Part shown: in pieces, positions 43,219 through 54,706 of the stretch | Position numbering within the stretch: the stretch's first letter is position 1 | Layout of the letters: every line of letters starts with the position of its first letter | Source: Skeletonema tropicum | Lineage: Eukaryota > Bacillariophyta > Thalassiosirophyceae > Thalassiosirales > Thalassiosiraceae | NCBI GenBank assembly: GCA_037178625.1 | Contig: CM074128.1 | Location: 3,658,001 to 3,722,000 of the forward strand | Reading direction: 5' to 3' | Length of the DNA: 64,000 nt | Program-made: the position numbers and the translations under genes | Notes under the pieces: generated by a model | Seen by the model: the letters and a program-made list of their open reading frames with translations, nothing else | Databases searched by the model: none | Told to the model about the DNA's origin: nothing

Positions 43219-43950
43219 CTCATTATCATGGTGGTATGTAGCCTACAGGTGCAATATGTGAGGTCTGAGTTGATATATCATCTATATGGATGTATAGAAG
43301 AGGCTAATAGACTAACTTCTTCTGCACCACTCATACATTGGACAATACAAGCAATTTGGGGCCCTGATGATCATAGTGGTCTTCGTGGCGCCACAGTAGC
43401 ATGGTGGTATGCAGCCTACAGGTGCAATATGTGAGGTCTGAGTTGATATATCATCTATATGGATGTATAGAAGAGGCTAATAGACTAACTTCTTCTGCAC
43501 CACTCATACATTGGACAATACAAGCAATTTGGGGCCCTAATGATCATAGTGGTCTTTGTGCCGCCACAGTAGCATGGTGGTATGCAGCCTACAGGTGCAA
43601 TATGTGAGGTCTGAGTTGATATGTCATCTATATGGATGTATAGAAGAGGCTAATAGACTAACTTCTTCTGCACCACTCATACATTGGACAATACAAGCAA
43701 TTTGGGGCCCTGATGAGCACAGTGGTCTTTGTGCCGCCACAATAGCATGGTGGTGTGCAGCCTACAGGTGCAATATGTGAGGTCTGAGTTGATATATCAT
43801 CTATTTGGATGTATAGAAGAGGATAATAGACTAACTTCTTCTGCACCACTCATACATTGGACAATACAAGCAGTTTTGTGCCCTGATGAGCACAGTGGAA
43901 ATTTGTGGTGCCACACTATAGCATTGTGGGGTGTGCAGCCTAAGGTGAAA
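43219..43950 (+). repeat. 173-bp satellite, four units
   Basis: A different sequence (CATGGTGGTATGCAGCCTAC, ATCTATATGGATGTATAGAA, CATTGGACAATACAAGCAAT) repeats at 43219, 43392, 43565 and 43738 and decays by 43950. It begins directly where the 185-bp satellite ends, at CCACCAAATGCC. Confidence 0.93.
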
Positions 43951-44013
43951 AATTGACTAAATTATTGGATATATGGTTTTTCAATCTTTGTTATATATGT
44001 CTAAAGATCTATG

Positions 44014-47000
44014 CTAGCCAGAATACTCTGTGGCATTTAATACATGCCATGATAGCAAGCTTTGACCCTTTTTACCATGCTTTGTTATGACATCCCAGTC
44101 ACTAAAAACGCAGGCGAACTTGTGTTCAAACCCATCACCGCCCCTTTTGCAAGGAAACAATAGACAGTATGTGTCAATCTCCTGCTCAATATATTGTCTT
44201 TCAATATTCATTCTATTCACAACCTCATCACTATCACACAATGTGCAATCATTCCATGGGATGGATTGTGTTATTATTTCCTCTTGAGGCAATTCAAATC
44301 TAATTGGGACAAGACTCATCTCACGGGTAGTTCCAACTGCTACGAACACAACATTCAAAGCGGTATTCTTTATCCGAATTGCAGATATTGGAAATCCTTC
44401 GTTGAACTTCTCCTGAATAGTTGCCAGGTTCCTGTAGCGATAGTATCCCTTGTGTTGCCTGAGGGTGTTGTCATCATTTATATTGTCCGTTACCCCCTGT
44501 TTCAATCCATTCTTGATCCATTTTATGCATGTTGTAGCATGGATGAAAGTAAGCTTAGAAAGAAAGTACCCGATTGTTTTCCGCAAGTTAGTAGTTAGAT
44601 GTGGCTTCACAACTTGTATGAACCGCTCAGACACACCTTCATAATACCACCTCACACAACCAAATAGCTTTACCTGTTCGCTCAAGTTGAGAAGCGACAA
44701 AAAGTTGCCCTTTGACACCCACCACTTGGCATCCCCGTGCACCATTTGCGACGCTTTGTGGCATGTGGATAAGAAAATTTTGACGTATATTTCAATCCTT
44801 TGGTGATCAGAGGAGTAACTTGGGCCCATCAAAGAAGACATCATGACGTGAAGAGCATTCAAGAGTTGATGAATACTCTGTGCAGTACTGGCATGCTCTT
44901 GTGACATGGGATTGTTAAGTAGGAATAACTCAAACACAGATGGCAGGATGCGTGAAAGCCCTAGGAAATCTTCAGCAAGCCATTCGGTGTGCGGAAATGA
45001 CCGAACGCGACACCAATCCAAGCGAAGTTTGTCGCCGATTTCTGATAGAAACTTGTTCGCAAATCTATTGAAATCTGAATTCAAATTTAGCTTCTTTGTA
45101 AATGATTCTATAAGGTCCATGACAGATGAAACGATTCCCTCGAATAAAAGATGCATTGGCGAGTTCAAGAAACGTTCGATGGGAAATCCAGATGACCAAA
45201 GGGTGGGAATGAATGGCAATATGTCATCATTAGGATGAGAGCGTTTATGCCGTGCACTCATGTACACCTGCCGTTGTACAATCTTGCCGATTGCCATCGT
45301 TCGTAGAAATGCCTTCGAATGCTTCTCACTCCAGTGGTGTCGCTCAGTTGATAGGTTGTGATGTGCATACTCCAACCCCTTGATTAACCATGGAAATGAT
45401 TGACGTGTTGCTGCAATGTAAGAATCAGTTATAGCTCGACCGATGGGAGGCTCAGGCGAATCAGTACTTGCAAAGGTCGGGTAATCTTTTGGCGGCGCGA
45501 TTGTACTTTGGCGCGAGTAGTCCCAGCGACAGCAGTTTTGGCACAAATCGGGGTCAAAGGCTGGGTGAATATCCCGCTGGAGCGAATCGGTGACACGCTT
45601 GAAGCAATCGGGGCACATCGGTAAAGTGTTGGTGTCAACTCCACTTGCAAAATGAGATCTCAAGCCATAGTCCCCCAAGAAGAGGGTCTGTAGAACAGCA
45701 CATCTTTCAGTACGATCAGACGAATAGGCATGCACCCCCACAGCAGTTTTGACAATCTTTCCACTCCGGCCGCAGTATCGATGCTTGATTTTGCGGGCTG
45801 CCTTCAGTTGCTCCATCATATGGCTAATCACAGGCGTGTGATCAAGACTGGACTTCCCGAGAGCAATACAATACGTGTGGAACTCAGATGTGCTGTTTTT
45901 CTCAGTGTTTGGAACGGTCAGCGTCATAATCCAAACATTGTTGTTCTTTCTTTTCACCCACGCCCGAACAAATCCATCCGACCATAAAAGTACAAGTCCA
46001 AACCTTGTTTCAACCGAATCAGCGCCAACTTCCTCCTTCCATTCTTCGTACAATCTCTTCCCCATCACGCTCCCGTTCACAGTTGTGTTGTCGATGTTGC
46101 CATGCTCGTCTTGTAAGTACTGAATCGGCACACCTTGTGCAAGAATAATATCAAAGAGACTATCAATGCAAACAACAGCATGTCCGCTCATTTCATAAAC
46201 ACGAGGCGTAGGCAAGTTTGAGAACATCCCAAATTGTCCCTCAAGGAGCATCTTCTTTGCTTCCTTCTCACTATGTGGAACGCGGATATCAACGGGCTTG
46301 GCGTTACGCAGCTTAACATAATGTTGGTTCTGGGTTGAATTCAAACTGGCAACGAACGGCGCAAGCAATTTCTCTTGATGCCCCTCCAAATCCCTGAACA
46401 GGGAAGCAGCACTCAATTGGGTGGTTGAGAGCTTTGAGAAAAGGTTGCAAACGATGTCATAAAATACTTCCTTCTGTTCTCCCTTGTTGTTCAGGGCATG
46501 ATCCATCATTTCGAACATTAACACAGAGTCATCGAGCGATAGCATGCTCTCATTGTCGCAAGTCTCCAACCGGTTGATAGAACGCCAAGTAAGCCCCCTC
46601 AACCCTCCAAACCGCTCCCCGCTAACATGATAATGTATGTAGTCTTGCCAGAAGTAGCGTTTGCTCTTCCTCATTTCGTTGGATCCAAAGAGTGGAAAAG
46701 TTTCGATGGAACACAAATGCTTGTGGCAGCACTGAGACATTGTTGCAGTAGGCGCAGATTCGTCCCCGGTGCCGCTGGAGCTGATGGCGCTTGTGGCGAG
46801 TTGTTGCTCGAAATCCTCCTGTAACAAATCTTCGGCATCGACGCCCGTGTCCAACTCGTCCCACTCATCATCTTCATTATTAACAAAAGAAGGGAGATCT
46901 TCTAGTTCATCACTGTCGTACTCGCGATTACTGTCACCAGTAGTATCAAACATATCGACATCGTTATCTCCTACACCGGTGCTGCTGTGAATTGAAATAT

Positions 47001-47296
47001 CCATATTATTATTTTCCACGCGAGCATTTATTGGAGACAAAATCGGAGATGAAGAGACGGAGGTATTCTTGTGACAAGAGCGACAATGTCTAGTGATGTT
47101 CCTCTTGAAGCTGTTGTTGTAATTAAGGCTACGTTTGTTTGCATTTCGGGCATTGAACTTGGACAAATCCATCCACTCGATAATAACAGCAAATATTGCG
47201 ATCATTCAAACAAATTTCGCAACTTTGATTGCACTTGTTGTTGGGACAGTAAAAACGAAAGGGGGTAGTTTCGCTGTTATTTCCGTGATTGTTCAT
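44014..47296 (-). CDS. CACTA/EnSpm-like DDE transposase with N-terminal zinc finger
   Basis: The main frame (47205-44014) is 1,063 codons. Starting instead at the ATG at 47296 and removing a 22-nt GT-AG segment (47111-47132) gives 1,086 aa and completes a zinc finger, CPKCKQTFKRNITRH followed by CRSCH, after an N-terminal Cys-rich stretch. The body has an acidic linker, a possible first catalytic Asp in LLWSDGFVRAW (about 400-410), a Cys-rich insertion (CPDC ... CQNCCRWDY, about 557-580), and FPIERFLNSPMHLLFEGIVS (about 700), which resembles the MH...G(I/V)V segment of Tnp2/Plavaka-type CACTA transposases. It is intact over its length. TIRs were not found with certainty. A related superfamily (KDZ) is the main alternative. 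Confidence 0.65.
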
Positions 47297-47580
47297 CGTA
47301 GCAGTTGTAGTAAGTCGTAGTGAGCTATTATTATATCATATATATATTGCGTAGTAATAAATATTATATTTGCGATTCGGAATAGCCGGCTGACAGAGTG
47401 ACCATGGGGTGGCTACACCTAGCTCAGACGGCACCAAATTTCAAGATTGGCCATGCGATGGCATCAGTAATGCCCTTCCGATGGTCATAAGATCTTGGAA
47501 GCAGGATGGCAGTGTGGTGGCTGTACATGGCGCCAAAAACGACCGGCCAACCTTACCGCCAACTTTTTTTTTGCGGTGTT
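47297..47580. other. Upstream of transposase, AT-rich
   Basis: An AT-rich segment (about 47325-47375) and a unique stretch ending in a T run at about 47565. It probably holds the transposase promoter. No further feature. Confidence 0.4.
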
Positions 47581-48877
47581 GTGTTTTAGTTTGGTGAGAA
47601 CGGTTCACAGTTGTGTTTTTTAGTTTGGTGAGATCGGTTCACAGCTTGTGTTATTCTGGTGTCCACCACCGCAACAACAATCATGGATGATTGTGGCGGT
47701 GGTGGGAATGATGATAATGATTGCGTTGTGGCGGTGGTGGTGGAATGACACCATATCATATCATCATATCTGCCTCATCCACCACCACCGCCACAATCAT
47801 CCACCACCGCAACACCGACACATCCACCACCACAAGGAATACAAAGTGAGCCGAAGGCTGTGGTGGATACAATGTGATTGTGTATTGTTGTGGCAGTGGT
47901 GGATGAGATGGGTAAGAATGAATGCTGCAATGTGTCATTCCACGTACAGAGCGAGCCGCAAGGCGAAGTAGTAGCAGAGTGGTGGTGGGGATGTGAAGAT
48001 TGGTGGCGGTGAATGGTAAATGGTGAATAAGGTACTTGTGGCGAGTGAGGCGAAGGAGCTGATGGACAATATTATTGACATTAGCGGTGCGGTGACATTG
48101 TTAAAAGCGAGTGAGCCGTCAGGCGAGGGAGCTGTTGCTGTTGAAGCGAGTGAGCCGTCAGGCGAATGAGCTGTCATTGTTGATTAAAATGCTGTCATTT
48201 TTGACGTTATTGGTGATAATGATGGAAATCATGTTGATGTTGGTGGTGGACTACTCTTTTCTTCAAAATCTGGAGTTTGGAAGTCGATTTGGGGCTTCAA
48301 ATTCGAAATCTCTAGGGGTCGATTTAGTTGAGTCGATTGACAAAGGGTCGATATTATGCCTTGATACTACAACCAATCGATAGAGCTTGATGAGAGCTTT
48401 CCAAACCACCACTCATCGCCTCGATATATAGGACACGATATCAATGATTTGCTGAATCTCGAAGGAATGCGATTAAATTAGTTTATTATCATCTCTCTCT
48501 CTCTCTCTCTTTCATCACACATCACACACTCTCTCATTGTACATTATTCCAGCAGATAGAAGATAGATATTCAGTTGATTGTCGTGTGCTTTGCTGCAAC
48601 CGTGTCAATACATGGACTTGCCCCCCTTGATTCAATTGTACATATTGCTGACTACTGCTACTGCTGCTCAAATGATGCTGATGCTGTTGTTGTGGAGTAT
48701 TCGTATTCGAATTCGTATTGCCCTGCTGATAATTGCTCTGTTGTTGTTGTTGATGTTGTTGATATAATACTGTGGAATTCACATTACTATTCAGATTCAG
48801 CCCTCCTCCTCCTCCTCCATTAGTAGTAGTAGTAACTTGATATTGTTATTATTAGTTTGGTTGTGCTGCTTTTGAGA
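47581..48877. repeat. 1.3-kb duplication, right copy (probable source)
   Basis: Same sequence as 35872-37168. Here the Gln/Asn-rich gene continues upstream beyond the repeat boundary into further exons, so this copy is more likely the parent. Confidence 0.95.
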
Positions 48878-49424
48878 GGAGTAATGATGATTATTGTGAT
48901 GATTCTGATTATGATTTGAGTAATCATTGTCAGACAGCGGTGGCGCAATACTATTATTTGCTGCTGGAAAGAATGAGAGAGCAGAGCAGAGCAGAGCGAG
49001 CGATAGAGAAAGACAGATGGATGGATGGATTGAGTGAGTGAGCGCGATGTGATGTATAATAATAATATATAATATATTGTAGAGTGCCACATGAGCGGTA
49101 TATAATATCATGTAATGCAGTAAATGAATGATGCAGCCCAGGCAATACAGACTCTACAGACTCTGTAGAGCAAGTCAAGTCATTGCGTCTCTTATCTAGC
49201 CAGCCAGCCAGCCAGCCAGCCCCATCGTAACAACATAACATAACGTATCAATATTCAATAGTCAACATTCAATATCGTACGAACTACTCACCATCATTTT
49301 CATTATTCGACATCATTGGCTGCGTAGTAGGCTGATGCTGCGGTAATAATTGTTGCTTAGTATTATTGCGTGACATCATTGACATGCTCCTCGCTGTGCT
49401 GCTGGCGGATTTCTTTTTCATCAT
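48534..49424 (-). CDS. Gln/Asn-rich hypothetical protein, multi-exon
   Basis: Exon 1 (49424-49292) starts ATGATGAAAAAG, encodes MMKKKSASSTARSMSMMSRN and a Gln-rich stretch, and ends with a GTGAGT donor. Exon 2 starts at 48963 after TTTCCAG; the phases match and the frame reads NNSIAPPLSDNDYSNHNQN and on into QKQHNQTNNNN. The final Gln-rich frame ending at 48534 (YQQHQQQQQSNYQQGNTN ...) lies in another frame. It could be joined by a short GT-AG intron of about 50 nt (GTTACTACTACT ... GAATAG) or by a microsatellite slip. The low-complexity Gln/Asn composition resembles transcription-regulator or RNA-binding linkers; no domain is recognised. Confidence 0.5.
49197..49220. repeat. CCAG microsatellite
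   Basis: About six CCAG units (AGCCAGCCAGCCAGCCAGCC) inside the first intron of the Gln/Asn-rich gene. Confidence 0.85.
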
Positions 49425-49943
49425 TCTTGGACCGTCGTTTTGTGTCGTTTCGTTTTGTTGGTTTTGCTGCGCTTCTGTACTGTGCGTCTTGGCTGGCTAG
49501 CGAGCTGGCTGGCTGCACTTTTCGTTAGACGGTCAATTTATATATTGCTCGGGCGGCCGGCTGGACGATAGCTGTGTAGTCTGCACTGCACGGCATGCTA
49601 GCTGTGTACTAAATATTATAGTATATCAACGGTCAACTATGTATAGAGTTGGTAGGATGATGTATTGGTCGATCGCAACGCTCGGCTCGATCGATCGATC
49701 GATTTTGGTGATCTATCGAGATTTTCCTTCTCAAAAAAGTTGAGGCGCAGTACTAATTGATTGATTGATGAATTAGCAACGGCCGCCAGCTAGCAGCTTC
49801 TAACGAACGCACCGCCCAGATGATCAACGTGTCTGATCTCTCTCACGTTTCAATACACAGTACGTAGCATGCAACGAAGTACAATGGTAACGGGTAATGG
49901 CCGGCGAATCAGTTTGATCAAAAATCAGCCATGCCGCCATGTG
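49425..49943. other. Intergenic, unassigned
   Basis: About 520 nt upstream of the Gln/Asn-rich gene, with short GGCTGGC repeats (about 49490-49515) and a CGATCGATCGATCGAT run (about 49687). It should include that gene's promoter. Confidence 0.45.
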
Positions 49944-50357
49944 AATTAAGGCGCCGCGGTCGCTTGTTCGCTAAATCTTTTTGACCTTCCCGCCACTGCT
50001 TTGTTGACGAAAAATGACACCTTCACCATGGCGCTTATTAACTAGCATAACTACCGACGCTCATAGCTATTAACCTCATGCCTCCGGGAGACTTACTGCT
50101 ATTAATTATATTAGCCCCCCGCCCCTGCTGATCTCTGCCGCCGACCATCGCCAGCAAACTATCGTGTGTTTTTTGCAACAACTATCTCAACGCAGCAAAT
50201 CCGACGGACACAACATACCGGGCTCCAACCGCAGCAATTCATTACGAGACAGAACAACGCAGCAAGTCGATTGCAACCGCCCATATTCGACGCATCTCCT
50301 ATTATTCTACGAGTATCGGCCGTTTATCGCCAGCAAACTACCTCGGGTATTGAAAAT
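49944..50357 (+). repeat. Left TIR of Mutator-like element
   Basis: About 414 bp. The outer 60-70 nt are less conserved between arms than the inner 330. It contains a 68-codon frame that also appears inverted at the right arm and is not a gene. Confidence 0.9.
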
Positions 50358-50375
50358 TAAGTCGCCGTAGTAGCC

Positions 50376-51868
50376 ATGAAAAATTCGCGTAAGAACGGCA
50401 AAGCTGCAGCGAAGAGGGCAATAACAACAAAATCGACCGGAGGAATTCAGCAACAACTGACAATAGAGGGTGCAATATTAAAGGGGTTGATTTTTCTCTC
50501 TAGATGAACGGAAGAAGAAAGCGCTCAAAGAGATTGAGAAGAAGAGACGGCATTGCACATTCATTTCGCCCATGGAGAGGGCTAATCAGACGTACTTTAA
50601 AATTTCTGTTATATTATCAAAGAGAATGTGCAATCCAAAGTTGATAAAGAAAAAAAGAAGATCCGTGTGACCAAATTCAGCAGTGTGCCAAACAATGAGG
50701 GCCTTGGTATTTTTGATATTCCCATGATGGTCCAGTTCACGCATATGGTATCTGCCCATGCTAGCATGTGCCAATCCGAACTCAGTCCTACAAAAATAGA
50801 TAAGACATGTGTTGCCGCCATAACACAACATTGGAAGTGTCGCAAATGTGGATATGTTTTGACTTGTGGCAATTGCAAAACTACAAAAACATCGACGGTG
50901 GAGAAAAATGGAAGTTCAGCCGGCCCCAGCCAAGCTTAAGTGTACAAATACCAGCAGTGGCTCGAGAAAATGGCCTCAACGGCGAGAAGATTTGCGGCGT
51001 ATTAGGGGGTTTGGGGATTAAGATATCGAATGAATGCAACTACCGGCACACAGAAAAAAGGTACGCAGCGCTATTGATATAGTTCAAGAAGAACGGCAGG
51101 AGGAGAACATAAATGAACATCTCAACGAGTGCAAAAAAGATCCAAAATGTGCAACCTATAGATTTGAATACAATGGAGCCATTGGTGAAGCGACGGACCG
51201 TTGACGGAGCCGGAAATAAAAGGATTTATGGGCATCGAGGACGTGGAGACGAGTCAGCAACTGTTGTTTTTGGCAAGAAGCTAGGCAAGCCATTAACAGT
51301 TATTAATTCTAGGGTGAGTGTCCGTGTAGAAAAAGCGATTTTGCACAGATACAGTGAAGAAAGTATTGACAGAATAGCAGAATGCTCTTCCGACAACTGT
51401 TGCGAAGGATTTTGGAGCGTACTTGTAAAGTTAAGCGAAGGTATACGCATCTTTGCTGTTGGTTCTGATCGGAGAGCATGGTAGAGCAGTGCTTTTGCTT
51501 TTATGGAGGGGACAATGTTGAGAGGACAAAGGTGCGCCTTCGTGAGATTCTGGGTCTCGAAGTGAATCCAGTCACAGAAAGTTATTTAGAGCGATGCAAG
51601 CGCCTAAGCCCGACAAGAAAAGTTTTCACAAGACCGATAGAAGGCCATAACCAAGTCAAAGAACAAGTCAAAACCTGGCAAGTGTGCAAATTGCATGCAA
51701 ACTGGTCACACTGCCAAACTGTGTCCAGCTGTACGTGCTCCCAAGAAAAGGAAGGCTAACCTATTGGATTTTGGAGAAGTGATACTACCTGAAGAGAAGT
51801 TTCGACCCAAGTTAAAGAGACATCAGGTGAAAATAATAGATTGGTCGACAAGTAGTATATTCAATTAA
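50376..51868 (+). pseudogene. MULE-like transposase, frame-disrupted, with CCHC knuckle
   Basis: It starts just inside the left TIR (ATG at 50376, MKNSRKNGKAAAKR). Coding then moves among all three frames. Recognisable pieces in order are KKKALKEIEKKRRHC (about 50520), a Cys-pair segment HWKCRKCGYVLTCGNC (about 50830), GLNGEKICGVLGGLGIKIS (about 50970), VDGAGNKRIYGHRGRGDES, where the Asp may be the first DDE residue (about 51200), GKPLTVINSRVSVRVEKAIL and DRIAECSSDNCCEGFWSVLV (about 51290-51420), GGDNVERTKVRLREILGLEV (about 51510), and a C-terminal zinc knuckle CANCMQTGHTAKLC (about 51683) ending at the TAA 51866-51868. Introns may explain some changes, but in-frame stops suggest decay. Confidence 0.65.
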
Positions 51869-52363
51869 ATGAAATTACTCTTTAGCGGCTATTCCTTCGG
51901 TGAAATCCATGGAAACGCTCATTTGGATCTTCTGGGAGATATGCTTTGCGGATTGTGTACATGAGGCATGGTGGCAATTCCTTTACATTGTCCTTGCCAA
52001 CAATGGAGTAAACATTTGTTGCATACCACCAGAAGAGCATGTTTCGTTTGTGGGATTGAGATATCTCATCCAGTCTTCCTTAATAGTAGCAAGGACGCGC
52101 TCTTCCACGGGGATTGCTTTACAAACACATGAAAAAAACCTTATTGTACGGAGTCTATTCTTATCTGTGCATTCTGGAGGTGGATCTTTTCTTGGATCAA
52201 GGTCATCAGCACACGCAGGCACTGACATACTTGTATTGTCTTCAGATCGCGCCAGGGAACACGGAAGCATCTCCTTCACAGATTCGTCGGGTAGGGGAGA
52301 GTACCCGACACGAGAGATTCTATGTATGAAGGAGGTATGAAGGCAGCTAGTTTGTGCTGGTGG
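51869..52363. other. Interior of Mutator-like element, unassigned
   Basis: Overlapping open frames on both strands (plus 51900-52340, 146 codons; minus 52279-51983, 98 codons). The minus frame, with PACADDLDPRKDPPPEC and EDWMRYLNPTNETC, looks the more protein-like. Neither is recognised. Confidence 0.3.
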
Positions 52364-52457
52364 AGACCCCTAGGACATAAGGTACCTATTCCTTCAGTAG
52401 GCTTATGTCTAGGGGTCTACATACGTACGATGGAATAAGTATCTTATGTCTAGGGGT
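52364..52457. repeat. Small foldback, 94 bp
   Basis: GACCCCTAGGACATAAGGTA CCTATTCC is mirrored by GGAATAAGTATCTTATGTCT AGGGGT, and a third direct copy TTATGTCTAGGGGTC lies in the loop. It can form a stable hairpin. Confidence 0.65.
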
Positions 52458-52540
52458 TACGAGAAAGTCCTGAAAGGAGTTTTAAAATTGAGAGTTCCTT
52501 AAAACTCATCCACCAGTCAGAGAAGCCACGGCTCCACTGC

Positions 52541-52579
52541 AGGGTTAGGGTTAGGGTTAGGGTTAGGGTTAGGGTTAGT
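52541..52579 (+). repeat. Interstitial telomere-like repeat (TTAGGG)6
   Basis: Six perfect GGGTTA units, no variants. TTAGGG is the telomere repeat of many stramenopiles, so this is telomere-type DNA at an internal site, about 25 nt inside the proposed 52.5-kb insertion boundary. Confidence 0.95.
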
Positions 52580-52731
52580 ACTGCGCACTTACTGCGCTGG
52601 TTTCATTTCAAATTTCAAATTTCAAGAGAACCTACTATGGTACTTCACGTCGGCACCGGCCCTTTCACTTGCAATAATTGCATACATAATACCATTTGAG
52701 ATTCGGTACCTCTACATATTAAATCATCACC

Positions 52732-53921
52732 ATGGCAAGAGGGGGAGGAAGACCCGTGGGTGTCAAGAACGGCTACAAAGCCAAACGCAAGCAGACTTCG
52801 TCTCAAAAGAAAAAACAAGCAGAACGCTGCGCAGAGACGAAACAAAAGAATAAAAAGAAGAAGGAACAGCAAAAGGCAGCGGTCGAGAGAGCTGCACGGA
52901 TGAATTTCTTTGCCCCGCGAACGAATCGATCATCTGGTGATTCTACTGCTGCTCCCATCAATAATGATACGACAACAACTGCCGCCGCTGCTGCCGTGAA
53001 CACGTCGGCCGATGACAGAGCTGATGCTGCCGCTGAAGAGAATTCAACCACAACAGCGGTCACAGCTGTCGACAACAATTCCGCCACTCCTGACTACGAC
53101 GTTGTTACTATCAATAATCCGGAAATAAACAATGTCATTGATCCTGCCAACGCAATTGCAGAGCTGGACTACAGCGAAGAAGAAGCAACAAAGAAGCATT
53201 CAGACGACTTTGAAGATGATACTATTCCAGGCATCCAGCAACGGTACGTGGCAGCCGTCCAAAAACGAGTGCAAATTGAGGTGAGCAAAGATAACAAAAA
53301 TATCAACAACAAATGGTTATTACGTCATCTGCAGCAGAACGATTGGTGGCTTCGAAAGGAATGGTACACGTGGTTTATTAAAAAGTACAATGCAAGTGTA
53401 GAGAAAAAAGAAGACAAACTTGATGAAGAGTATAGAGCTTACTACAGGGATGTGCACGTTTGGCTACCTGATGTAAGATGGGAAACTACTGATAAGAGGT
53501 ATATGCCACATTGCCCGAACTGTAAAACAAACGCTAGAGTTGGTCCCCACTGCTTCCGTGACAACCATGCCGGCCGTGTCGACCTTTTCCAATACCACCG
53601 CCACAAGCGCTTCACACAGCACCGTACGTGCAGCACGGCGGCATGATTGTTGGGCGCATTCCACTCCCTATACCAATGCCAATCGCGAGGAGGACGAATG
53701 TGTGTACCCTATGCTTGAACAATGGTGGTCAGTATGCAAACACTTGCCCAGGAAGAGGTAGTCACAACCACTGTCTGTATTACGAAAGAAATAATACACC
53801 AAAGCTTGCCACATCAGTCCAGATCCAAAAGCCGAGGCAAAGAGCACGGAAGAGATGCAAGCATTGTTCAGTTCCTGGATGTAAAGGTAGTGGCGGCGAA
53901 AAATTTTGTATGAATAAATAG
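52732..53921 (+). pseudogene. DUF6729-like mobile-element protein, internally deleted or frameshifted
   Basis: The first frame (52732-53646, 304 aa) has a Lys-rich coiled N-terminus, an Ala/Thr/Asp linker, then NKWLLRHLQQNDWWLRKEW (about 53309), YYRDVHVWLPDVRWE (about 53440) and MPHCPNCKTNARVG ... RDNHAGR (about 53503-53577), the pattern of the DUF6729 zinc-binding region found in mobile-element proteins of fungi and algae. It ends abruptly just after this. An overlapping frame (to 53921) supplies TLCLNNGGQYANTC and RCKHCSVPGCKGSGGEKFC, which look like the usual extreme C-terminus of such proteins. The long middle part expected between them is missing. The copy therefore looks internally deleted with a frame change near 53640. 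Confidence 0.6.
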
Positions 53922-54706
53922 TAGTAAATAGAAATAGAAAACATCATTAGTGAAATGAAATCCATTCTCTACCAGACCTTGACCAGACTTTACAAACATG
54001 AAATCATCTACTAACCTTGTAGAACTCGTGATACGAGCAAAAAAAGGCAGCACTCCCCCCCCTGCATTGATAGAATTACCCCCGCGTTGGGGTCGAACCG
54101 TAAATAGTAGCGATGCTGCTTTCAAGTCCACTGACGATAAACGCAACCCCCCTTCTAAGTTAACGCTCAGTAACTCTGCGTCGACTCTTCTGCGTCGACT
54201 CTTACGTGACTCTCATTCCATATACTGCCTGCCACATTTGTAATGCGCTACATTCTCACGGGAATAATTATTATTCTGCTGTGTCTATTTATTAATTGAA
54301 TAATTGAAGGAGACATTCCACACTTGATGTGGATAGAGTTATTTACATCACATCATGTGAGGCCATCACGGTACTTTTTCTAAATGAATCATGCCTCTTG
54401 ATGTATTATTATTCTACACGCAGACGTACATTATCTTCTTCGACAAAAATATTATCATCGACGGTCCATGGGATAAGTTCTCTGGCGGCGAACCTTACAT
54501 CGACAACAGCATACTACAGTAATGACTACTACTAGACTGCTACTACGGATCTTTTGACTTTTTGACATGGTCGAGCGAGATCTTTCTTTTTCTCTTCTCT
54601 TTTTCCCCTCTTCTCCCTCCTTTTCCTTAAAACTCATCCACCAGCACCACCTCGATGCCGGTATGAAGGGCCGGCATTTGTGCCGAGTCATCGTTGACTC
54701 GATATA
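53922..54706. other. 3' flank of DUF6729-like remnant
   Basis: No gene is recognised. Includes a C-run and CCCGCGTTGGGGTCGAAC hairpin-like stretch (about 54070-54100), TCTTTTTC tracts (about 54580-54630) and the second copy of the 20-bp direct repeat (54625-54644). Confidence 0.4.

Larger units (their letters stand above)
52519..54620 (+). mobile_element. Probable inserted element flanked by a 20-bp direct repeat
   Basis: CCTTAAAACTCATCCACCAG occurs at about 52498-52518 and again at 54625-54644. The 2.1 kb between them contain TTAGGG repeats near the left end and a DUF6729-like gene remnant, unlike the surrounding Mutator sequence. The simplest reading is an insertion with a long target duplication, but the repeat could be coincidental duplication. 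Confidence 0.4.

Noticed and set aside
41941..43241. Repeated 62-codon plus-strand frames (MRLWHRLSIH type)
   Set aside because: By-product of the 185-bp satellite; identical frames recur at the repeat period and are broken by a one-base unit-length change.
35872..48877. The 1.3-kb direct repeats as LTRs of one large retrotransposon
   Set aside because: No TG...CA ends, no primer-binding site or gag-pol between them, and the repeat contains the 3' exon of a host-like gene.
54060..54130. Possible tRNA-like hairpin (GCGTTGGGGTCGAAC)
   Set aside because: The hairpin exists but no cloverleaf could be formed.
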